Assembly: GCA_946406415.1 (NCBI GenBank)
Contig: CAMJKR010000003.1
Location: forward strand, 1-35,574
Origin: an uncultured Selenomonadales bacterium
Lineage (GTDB): Bacteria; Bacillota; Negativicutes; Selenomonadales; Selenomonadaceae
Length of the DNA: 35,574 bases
Direction: 5' to 3'
The notes under the pieces were generated by a model. The model saw only the letters and a list, made by a program, of their open reading frames with translations. It was not told where the DNA came from and did not search any database. This document shows positions 1-6,813 of the stretch, piece after piece. Position 1 is the stretch's first letter. The number at the start of each line of letters is the position of its first letter. Both the position numbers and the translations under genes were made by a program.

Positions 1-68
1 TGCTCTCTTCGACAAATTCGACCGCTAACTTTTCTTACTTACACAATTTACTTGAAACTACCTGATTC

Positions 69-1991
69 TTAAAGTTGAAAAATTTGAGTTGCGTACAAAA
101 ACTCATAGTTGCAGAAATTATTTCGATAAAATTTTGAATTTGATAGGTCTCGTATCGCACAAGTTATAAATATGGAGCTACAAAACGCTTCCAAATTGAT
201 TTTTTCCTTCGTGAGATAATATTGTGCTTGAAGTTTTTCACCATTGGAAGACCATTGTCGGCTGTTGAAGTCAATAACCCGTTTCTGATTCTCTGATTTT
301 TCCCACTGGTATCGCGCTAAATCTTTTTCGTATGTTTTCTGTTTCGCTTGTAATTTCTTGAATCCGTTGTGAACAAAAATATTCTTCGCCCTAATTATTG
401 CTTCAGCCGAACTCATTCGTTTAAGCATCAATGCGTAATATTTAGACGTTGCTTTCTCATGTTCGTATTGCAAGGAGCGGCACTGCTGAAACAAGCTGTC
501 TCGGACTTCTTTTGCTGTAAACGTCGTTTGAGGTGTTTCGCGTACTTTGAGCTTGCTCCGCAAAGCGTCAACATTTTTTAGAATGGATTCGCTTGCTTTC
601 TTCAATTCCTCCAATACTTCAAGATTTCTTTGTAAAATGCCGTGAACGACCAACTCAACATTTTTGCGCCGATAGGAATTTTGTAATTTTTCTTCTATCG
701 CGCAATATTGAGCGTGGTTCCGCGAAAGAAAAAGCCGCAAGTCAGAGATTCTTTTCTCCATTACTCTTTTTATCGCTCGAAATTCTGCCTGACTTTCTTT
801 GTATGTTTCCGGCAGTGCGGAGAGTTCACGCAAGAGTTTTTCTAAATTGAATTCCTGTCCCAGTCTGTTTCTGTAGTCGAGAATAAATTTGTGATCCGCT
901 GGTATTAGATATTGTCGTTCAGCTTGCTCTTTGGCTCTATCTACTCCAACAAAGTATCTTTTCACTTCCTTGATTCGTTCAAGTCCGGATAGAATGGCTT
1001 GATTCAGAGTGCGCAATGATTCGTCGTTCAAATTCGCCGATTTATATGCTTGAGAGTTCATGAGAGCAAAAGTGGAATACTCCGCTTGTCTGACCAACAG
1101 TTTCGTCTCAAATTCTGTTGCCATTTTCTGATGAAGGTCGGCTAGAAACAGTACGTGTTGTTTACTTTGAACGTTTCGGCGGTATTTCTTCAAGTCTCTG
1201 GAAGATTCGTTTTCTTCTTGTAGCGGTAATATTCCGATGTACGATTCGGGCATTCTCTTATACAAGTTGGCAAGAAAGTCATCGCCATCTTTTTCCGCCG
1301 TTTCTTGTTGTGCTTTCAGCGTTCTATGGTCAACATGAATTGAAAAACCATTTTTCGCGAGTACTTCATTCTGGATTCTTGCGAAGTCTTCCCGAATTTC
1401 ATACAGATATTTTTTGTCGTGCCATTTAGGGTCTTTAGGAGCACCATGTTCGCGCCGACGTTCAAAACTTGCGACTTGCTCTCCTTTAAGCGGTTTGGCG
1501 GCTCGGCGAAAATATTTGCAAGCAGGACGTTCTTGGATTTTTTCCACGTCGTCAATAAGTCGCTCGGAAAACATTATATGAACATGAGGGGTACGTTCGC
1601 CAGATAATTCTCCTTTTTTGTCGTGCATTGCATAGGCATAATAGTGGTTTGCCAGATGATTAGCGATGAACTGGTCAACGATTGAGCGATTTTGCTCCAG
1701 AGTCAATTCGTTAGGCAAAGACAACTCAATTTCTTTGTAGCGACGATTGCCTTTATCCGCATAGCGGGTCGCCGCCGAGAAAAATTTTTGAGGCGAGCCT
1801 TTCGCCCATTTGGGTAGTTGATTGCCCTTAAAGACACAATCATCCTTGTTGCTATGCGCTCCTTCGCGGTTGATATAATCGGCATGGGCATTGCCTTCTT
1901 CGCGCAAGATGTATTCAACGTGACGTTTTGCCGATACTTTTTTCCCAGTAGACTTGGTGTCGTTCTTTATCCTCAGATGAAAAGTAGCCAT
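69..1991 (-). CDS. mobA: MobA/MobL-family relaxase (copy 1), C-terminus altered
   Basis: A 640-aa relaxase that would nick one strand at oriT and pilot it during mobilization. The first 150 or so residues form the HUH/MOBQ nuclease domain. The three-histidine metal motif is seen as TPHVHIMFSER near residue 135, after HVEYILREEG and YINREG in the N-terminus. The rest is long, charged, helical sequence typical of MobA/MobL tails. The ATG at 1991 follows a strong AAAGGAGG. It aligns throughout with copy 2 at the other end of the window (LPKWAKG against LPK-stop-AKNN, then HRTLKAQQETAEKDG against HRTLQAQKEEAEKNG). That alignment ends near QYYLTKEKINLEAF, about 36 residues before the stop, while copy 2 continues for at least 90 more residues. 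This protein is therefore probably truncated or rearranged at its 3' end. It lies downstream of the zinc-ribbon gene on the same strand. Confidence 0.9.
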   Translation of the reverse strand: MATFHLRIKNDTKSTGKKVSAKRHVEYILREEGNAHADYINREGAHSNKDDCVFKGNQLPKWAKGSPQKFFSAATRYADKGNRRYKEIELSLPNELTLEQNRSIVDQFIANHLANHYYAYAMHDKKGELSGERTPHVHIMFSERLIDDVEKIQERPACKYFRRAAKPLKGEQVASFERRREHGAPKDPKWHDKKYLYEIREDFARIQNEVLAKNGFSIHVDHRTLKAQQETAEKDGDDFLANLYKRMPESYIGILPLQEENESSRDLKKYRRNVQSKQHVLFLADLHQKMATEFETKLLVRQAEYSTFALMNSQAYKSANLNDESLRTLNQAILSGLERIKEVKRYFVGVDRAKEQAERQYLIPADHKFILDYRNRLGQEFNLEKLLRELSALPETYKESQAEFRAIKRVMEKRISDLRLFLSRNHAQYCAIEEKLQNSYRRKNVELVVHGILQRNLEVLEELKKASESILKNVDALRSKLKVRETPQTTFTAKEVRDSLFQQCRSLQYEHEKATSKYYALMLKRMSSAEAIIRAKNIFVHNGFKKLQAKQKTYEKDLARYQWEKSENQKRVIDFNSRQWSSNGEKLQAQYYLTKEKINLEAFCSSIFITCAIRDLSNSKFYRNNFCNYEFLYATQIFQL

Positions 1992-1999
1992 GAAAAAAC

Positions 2000-2031
2000 C
2001 TCCTTTGCCTTATTCTGGCACAAAAGGAGGC
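2000..2031 (-). promoter_or_regulatory. Hairpin masking the mobA ribosome-binding site
   Basis: On the minus strand an 8-nt arm CCTCCTTT (rc of 2024-2031) can pair perfectly with the Shine-Dalgarno AAAGGAGG (rc of 2000-2007) just before the ATG at 1991. An extra GCC/GGC pair sits inside the loop. In the mRNA this would close the ribosome site, so relaxase translation may be held low or conditional. The pairing is seen directly; the regulatory effect is inferred. Confidence 0.5.
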
Positions 2032-2111
2032 TTCCAAATTCTTATCTTTTTGCGTTTTTCATTCCGAAATTTAGGTTAAAAAATTGAGTGAGTAATTTTT
2101 GGCACGAATTT

Positions 2112-2846
2112 TTATAGTTCAATTTCAGCTTGAGATTCAGCAATTGACTTGCCGTCTTGCAAAAATTTTATGCTGACGATTTCATCGACCTTGGTGGTCT
2201 CGGCGTGATAAACAATTTTTTGCCCCCCATGTCCGCGATAAATGTTAATTCCGTTTTTCTCCTTCATGAAGTTATAATAAACGTTGCGATAACGAAATTC
2301 TATGTCGTCCCAGTTGGCAAGCATTTTTTTGAATGCGTCAAGCGACATTGTGGCGACGGTGATTGGATTTATGATTTGAATCCGCTTGAACTGTGAGACG
2401 CAACGGGTTCGAGCTTCGTCATCGTAGATTCGTAATTCGTCGTCATTTTTTGCCAACCAACAATTGCCAGGAAATTTAGTGAGCACTTCGGATGTGCGAT
2501 TATCGTCGCTCTCGGTAATTTCAAACCACTGAAAATCATTCCAGAAAGGTCCGAACTCAAACGGCTCTTGCATTGGCGCGGAAGAAAATTCCTCTTTTGG
2601 CGTGTAAGTCCCGATATTTTTCCAGCGATCATTGAAAAACGTAAATGTTCCGCAACGAGCACACCGCCAAGCATAGAAAAAAATTCCGTCATGTTCAATC
2701 TCCAAAAAGTCGGCAGTTAAATTTTCCTCCTCAAGTGCCCGCCAATCGTTCAACCGACAAAAAACATGCTCAATCGGTGTTGTACCTTCGGGCTCGCCGT
2801 GATAACGAATTTGATATCCGCAAAAACCGCATCCACAAACAGCCAT
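2112..2846 (-). CDS. Unrecognised 244-aa protein with N-terminal zinc-ribbon cysteines
   Basis: Not recognised as a named family. The N-terminus is cysteine-rich (C4, C6, C9, then a cysteine near 30 and a CARCG pair near 60), which suggests a zinc-binding ribbon. The remainder is a soluble mixed alpha/beta sequence with no membrane segment or signal peptide. The ATG at 2846 has an ideal AGGAGG seven bases upstream and starts two bases after the stop of the DUF4417-nuclease gene, so the two are almost certainly co-translated. A small gene coupled directly behind a CdiA-CT-like nuclease is in the position of an immunity protein. That role is inferred from position only. Confidence 0.65.
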   Translation of the reverse strand: MAVCGCGFCGYQIRYHGEPEGTTPIEHVFCRLNDWRALEEENLTADFLEIEHDGIFFYAWRCARCGTFTFFNDRWKNIGTYTPKEEFSSAPMQEPFEFGPFWNDFQWFEITESDDNRTSEVLTKFPGNCWLAKNDDELRIYDDEARTRCVSQFKRIQIINPITVATMSLDAFKKMLANWDDIEFRYRNVYYNFMKEKNGINIYRGHGGQKIVYHAETTKVDEIVSIKFLQDGKSIAESQAEIEL

Positions 2847-2848
2847 AA

Positions 2849-4014
2849 CTATTCCTCCTGTTCCAAAACACGAATTTCAATGCCAGATTCGCCGCGAAAC
2901 CAAAATTCAACAGGGAAATGAACTTGATTTTTACGTTTTGCTTCTTGATAACCTTCATTAATCGCGTTGAAACCAATTTCAAAGCTGGCATGAGACGATA
3001 TTATGATAATTTTAGCGGGAACTTGATCATCTTCGGAGCGATGTGCTAATTCATTTTCAATTTGTCTGGATGCGTGCTTGATTTGCTTTGAAATGGTGCC
3101 GGGCTTATCTGAACCGATTCCCTTAACCTCAGCGAGAAAATTAAAATCAACAAGTAAATCTGGTCGACTGTAATATTCATGCAAAAAAACGACGTACATT
3201 CCCAAATCTAAATAATACTCCGCCGCGATCATGGCATTTTTGTCAGTGACCTTATCATTTCCACTGTCGTAATAACAGCCGTCTTTTTCTCTTTGCTCTT
3301 TGCCACTTTCGCCGCCGTATCCGCCTTTTAATACTATTCTACTCGCAGATTTTCTTTTCTCGCGCTCATGCCACATCTCGCTATAACTTTGAATGTGAAG
3401 GATTTGGATATCTGGATGTCTTTTCTGTATCCAACTGGGAACTTTTCCGCAGACAACAATCGCAGTCGGGTGGATTTTTTTATCATGGTGTTTATCCCGC
3501 CTACGAAAAGTCTATGCGCTTCGCGATCACGTCCGAGACAGTTAGTCGTCACCGCAACAGTAGAATTTAGCGGTAGACCTTCAAAACACCACTCCCACGA
3601 GGATTCGCCAGCAAAGCCCGCTGTCGGTATCATGGGTATTCCCGCCTGTTGCAAAGCATAATCGACGAGACGATTCGCACGACATTTTTCTATCAAAATT
3701 TCTTCAGGATAATCGCGGAACAAACTAAAATCCGCCGAAATCAAACCTTTAGTCTGTCGAAAAAGCTCCACGTAACTTGCAAAAGAATTATAAATCCGAT
3801 GAAAATTTCTCTCCGCTGTAAAGCAATGATACCAGTATCGCCCCTTTTTCACTGTGGACTTTAGATAATTGAACGGATACACAGGCTCTTGAGGAAGGTA
3901 ATTTACCGCTGACAACTGAGGGAAGTTGTATCTGCCTGTCGTAGGAAAATCTTCCGAAATCGGTGGGGAACAAAGTTTTATTTCAAGCCAAGATTTAAAT
4001 TCATCATTCTGCAT
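2849..4014 (-). CDS. DUF4417 protein fused to CdiA-CT-like nuclease domain, via -1 frameshift
   Basis: Two overlapping frames read as one protein of about 388 aa. The 5' frame (from ATG 4014, SD AGAGGTGAT) is a clear DUF4417 domain: NYLPQEPVYPFNYL, LISADFSLFRDYP, WCFEGLPLNSTVAV and GGINTMIKK. Past the A7 run at 3475-3481 the zero frame loses family character. The -1 frame continues it well (IHPTAIVVCGKVPSW, then PDIQILHIQSYSEMWHE) into a Gly-rich linker (GGYGGESGKE) and a C-terminal domain. That last domain has PDLLVD, an AEVKG element and TISKQIKHASRQ, as in PD-(D/E)XK-type tRNA nuclease toxins of the CdiA C-terminal family. DUF4417 has no established function. The gene may be whole through programmed frameshifting or broken by an indel. 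A small zinc-ribbon gene follows at once. Confidence is high for DUF4417 and moderate for the nuclease domain. Confidence 0.75.
3475..3481 (-). other. A_AAA_AAA slippery site in the DUF4417 gene
   Basis: On the minus strand the codons ATA AAA AAA TCC give the canonical -1 heptamer A_AAA_AAA in the zero frame. Slipping back one base gives ATC CAC CCG, which restores DUF4417 similarity and stays open to the stop at 2849. A simple one-base deletion in a homopolymer, phase variation or sequencing error would look the same. Confidence 0.6.
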
Positions 4015-4112
4015 TTTATCACCTCTAAAAAGTTAGTTCAGCCCAAACACGAACAATCTCAACAACTTTACATTGCATTGAAAATCAAATCAACTTCGTG
4101 CAAAAAATTTTG

Positions 4113-4727
4113 TCAGAATAAACTTTGTTGTCCTCGTGCTTCCATTGCTTCGTTTTCACTTTTGTAGTACAAGCCTTGCGCATAATGCAAAAACTTCAAT
4201 TCATCAACGAGACGAATCTCCATTGCTTGTTTCGATACTTGAAATATATTTGCAATCCGTTTCAAATCATAATCATTGAGCGGAGTCGCAAAACTCCTCA
4301 GTTGCTCCGTTACAAATCGCTCAGGCATTAAAAGATAGGTCGCAAAAATATCAGCTTGACGTTCTCTATTGTCCGTCTTAATATTCGTGTCTCGACAAAT
4401 TAAAATTTCGTCCTCAAATCCAGGCAACTTTTCTTGTACTAAATTCTGATGTAAAAACCAATGTCCCAACTCATGCGCAAAAGTAAAATTCATTCTGCCT
4501 AAATTATTTTTCAGTTCATATTTCCGCAATTCATTCATGTAAATCTTTTGGTCGAAAAAACTTATGGCAGCTAAAACATCGGCTCTGTCCAAATTTACCC
4601 AATCAATATCTAATTCACACACACATTCTGCTATAATTTCTGCTTTTATCGGTGGACTATCAACATTAGCTTGAGCTAAAACTCTTTCGGCAATACTCTC
4701 AATATCTCTCGTTCTGATATAACTCAA
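4113..4727 (-). CDS. immA: ImmA/IrrE-type metalloprotease
   Basis: A 204-aa zinc metallopeptidase of the ImmA/IrrE (peptidase M78) family. HELGHWFLH near residues 85-93 supplies the HExxH zinc ligands and catalytic Glu, and a downstream RERQADIFATYLLMP segment supplies the third-ligand region. Family members such as ICEBs1 ImmA cleave the partner XRE repressor after a stress or mating signal. The start is TTG at 4727, overlapping the TGA of the upstream XRE gene in the form TTGA, with AGGTGGGG upstream. This is a two-gene regulatory operon. It is divergent from the type III R-M operon, so its target could be that operon, its own promoter, or both. Confidence 0.9.
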   Translation of the reverse strand: MSYIRTRDIESIAERVLAQANVDSPPIKAEIIAECVCELDIDWVNLDRADVLAAISFFDQKIYMNELRKYELKNNLGRMNFTFAHELGHWFLHQNLVQEKLPGFEDEILICRDTNIKTDNRERQADIFATYLLMPERFVTEQLRSFATPLNDYDLKRIANIFQVSKQAMEIRLVDELKFLHYAQGLYYKSENEAMEARGQQSLF

Positions 4728-5068
4728 TTCCGATTCCCCACCTTATCGATAAGCCTACGTATTTCTTCTCGGTCATCCATATTGAATTTAGGCACCGTAC
4801 GTAAAAAATCCACTACCAAAGGTTCCTGAACAATTGTTTCTTGCAAGTTTTGAGGAATTTTATTCGCTAACAAAATCAAATCCTCAGAATTAGTTTCCAA
4901 TACTTCCGCTATCTTTCGGATTGTAGATTCAGCAGGTGACCTCATCGTACGGTCATTCTCAATTTTGCTAACGTAGGTAAAATCTACGCCAATCCTCTCT
5001 GCCAATTCCAGTTGAGTTATTCGTTTCGCCTTACGTAACCTCTTAATTTTCTGTCCAAACGTTTCCAT
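4724..5068 (-). CDS. XRE-family repressor (ImmR-like)
   Basis: A 114-aa protein with an N-terminal Cro/C1-type helix-turn-helix at about residues 5-60 (FGQKIKRLRKAKRITQLELA, then a recognition-helix region around VDFTYVSKIENDRT). The C-terminal tail (VDFLRTVPKFNMDDREEIRR) may be where the ImmA protease acts. ATG 5068 is chosen because GGAGGGGG lies five bases upstream; a longer frame back to 5101 would overlap the promoter. It is translationally coupled to the ImmA gene. The 22-bp near-palindrome over its own promoter is the likely operator, giving autorepression. Confidence 0.9.
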   Translation of the reverse strand: METFGQKIKRLRKAKRITQLELAERIGVDFTYVSKIENDRTMRSPAESTIRKIAEVLETNSEDLILLANKIPQNLQETIVQEPLVVDFLRTVPKFNMDDREEIRRLIDKVGNRN

Positions 5069-5089
5069 AAAAACCCCCTCCAGACTAGA

Positions 5090-5121
5090 ATAATAATTCA
5101 ACTTGTCTAATTTGTCAAGTT
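5090..5121 (-). promoter_or_regulatory. Promoter and palindromic operator of the XRE/ImmA operon
   Basis: Minus strand: -35 TTGACA (5113-5118), 17-bp spacer, -10 TATTAT (5090-5095), ending about 20 bp before the start codon. A 22-bp near-perfect palindrome at 5100-5121 (arms AACTTG and CAAGTT) covers the -35 and most of the spacer. Binding there would block the promoter, which fits autorepression by the XRE protein. Confidence 0.75.
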
Positions 5122-5132
5122 TAGAATTCCGA

Positions 5133-5162
5133 TTGACCTACAAGCACGATAAACTCTATAAT
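5133..5162 (+). promoter_or_regulatory. Promoter of the type III R-M operon
   Basis: Plus strand: -35 TTGACC (5133-5138), 18-bp spacer, -10 TATAAT (5157-5162), about 38 bp before the mod ATG. It begins 12 bp from the XRE operator palindrome, so the XRE repressor could affect it as well. Confidence 0.75.
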
Positions 5163-5199
5163 CTACACATCAAATTCAAGACACAGGGATTGAGAAATC

Positions 5200-6813
5200 A
5201 TGCCGACTCTTAATTGGATTGGAAAGGACAAAGTCGTAAATCACGCCGCCGCCGTGCCGTTCCATGTCCTTGAACACAAATACAATTTCGGAGGGCAGTC
5301 CGAGAATAAAATCATTCACGGCGATAATTTACTCGCGCTAAAGTCACTCCTGCCCGAATACGAAGGGCTCATCAAGTGTGTCTACATTGACCCGCCTTAT
5401 AACACCGGCAACGAAGGCTGGATTTACAACGACAGAGTCAATTCCCCGCAAATAAAAAAATGGCTCGGCGAAGTTGTCGGCAGAGAAGGCGAAGACTTAT
5501 CCCGTCATGATAAATGGCTTTGCATGATGTATCCTCGTCTCAAGCTACTCAAAAAGTTGCTCGCGGACGACGGGGCTATTTTTATTTCTATTGACGATAA
5601 TGAACAGGCTAATTTGAAACTCATCTGCGACGAAATTTTTGGTGTCCAGAATTTTATCGCTTCATTACCGTGGCAGTCGCGGCAGTCACTTCAAAATGAT
5701 ACCGATTTGAGCATCAATCACGAGTTTATTGTTGTTTACGCAAAGAAACGCCGCATGAAAGACCGTCGATTAAAAACTTCAAACGCCAACCGTTGGTACA
5801 CGATAAAAGAATTTGCATTCAATCCTTTACCGATTGACGCTACAAAATTTTCTAATCCCGATAACGATTCGCGTGGCGCGTGGAAAGCCGACCCATTCGA
5901 CGCTCCAAACGTCCGACCAAATTTGACTTATCCAATAACCAATCCAAATACGGGAGAAATTTTCCTTCCGCCAAGTGGTAGACATTGGCGAGTTGAACAA
6001 GAAAAATTTGCCACATTATTCTCTGACGGTAGAATCATCTTCGGAAAAACGGGCAAAGCAAAACCTCAGCTAAAAGTTTTTTTGAGTGAACAACAAGAAC
6101 TTGGCTCGGTTCCAAATTCATGGATTGACGCCGATGAGTGCGGAACCGCTACTGAAGCTACGAAACTTTTGCAAACAATCTTCGGTGACAAGAACATTTT
6201 TGATACGCCTAAACCACCTCGCCTTGTTGAAAGAATTTTACAACTGGCAACTGATAAAAATTCAATCGTGCTAGATTCATTTGCTGGCTCCGGTACCACT
6301 GCCCACGCTGTCTTAAATCTCAATGCACACGACGGCGGTAACAGAAAATTTATCCTTGTCGAAATGGAAGACTACGCCGAAACGATCACTGCAGAGCGTG
6401 TTCGCCGCGTAATTCAAGGCTATGGACAAACTGTCGGAACAGGCGGAAGTTTCGACTTTTACGAAGTCGGCGAACCTCTCATGATTCAAGGCAATCTCAA
6501 CGAGAATATCGACGTTGAAAAAATTCACGCATACATTTGGTATACCGAGACTAACACGCAATATAAAAAGCCGCTCTGCAATAATTCCGCTTTCTTGGGC
6601 GACTTCAATGACACGGCTATTTATTTTCACTATGACCAAGACCAACGGACGATTTTAGACACGACTTTCTTACGCACGATTGAGCAACGAGCTGACAGAT
6701 ACTTAATTTATGCCGACGAATGTGGACTCGACGAAGATTTTATGCTAAGGAACTCTATCACTTTCAAGAAAATTCCTCGCGACATTAAACGGCTTTGGAG
6801 TGATGACTTATGA
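5200..6813 (+). CDS. mod: Type III restriction-modification methyltransferase (Mod)
   Basis: A 537-aa site-specific DNA methyltransferase of the N6-adenine/N4-cytosine class. The catalytic motif DPPYNT is at residues 64-69 and the AdoMet-binding motif FAGSGTT lies near residue 360. This order (catalytic motif first) is the beta class used by type III Mod proteins. The stretch between them (about 150-340) should hold the target-recognition domain. It is shorter than the roughly 640 aa of EcoP1I/EcoP15I Mod but both motif blocks are intact. The ATG at 5200 lies downstream of a good promoter. Its TGA overlaps the ATG of res (ATGA), so the two subunits are coupled. Mod protects host DNA and also guides Res to the recognition sequence. 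Confidence 0.95.
   Translation: MPTLNWIGKDKVVNHAAAVPFHVLEHKYNFGGQSENKIIHGDNLLALKSLLPEYEGLIKCVYIDPPYNTGNEGWIYNDRVNSPQIKKWLGEVVGREGEDLSRHDKWLCMMYPRLKLLKKLLADDGAIFISIDDNEQANLKLICDEIFGVQNFIASLPWQSRQSLQNDTDLSINHEFIVVYAKKRRMKDRRLKTSNANRWYTIKEFAFNPLPIDATKFSNPDNDSRGAWKADPFDAPNVRPNLTYPITNPNTGEIFLPPSGRHWRVEQEKFATLFSDGRIIFGKTGKAKPQLKVFLSEQQELGSVPNSWIDADECGTATEATKLLQTIFGDKNIFDTPKPPRLVERILQLATDKNSIVLDSFAGSGTTAHAVLNLNAHDGGNRKFILVEMEDYAETITAERVRRVIQGYGQTVGTGGSFDFYEVGEPLMIQGNLNENIDVEKIHAYIWYTETNTQYKKPLCNNSAFLGDFNDTAIYFHYDQDQRTILDTTFLRTIEQRADRYLIYADECGLDEDFMLRNSITFKKIPRDIKRLWSDDL

Noticed and set aside
3334-3474. Zero-frame tail of the DUF4417 gene as true protein
   Set aside because: After the A7 run the zero frame (STRLRLLSAEKFPVGY) lacks family likeness, whereas the -1 frame restores it.
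5200-6813. The Mod methylase as the missing PglX of the BREX system
   Set aside because: It overlaps res and has its own promoter 13 kb away on the other strand; type 4 BREX lacks PglX anyway.
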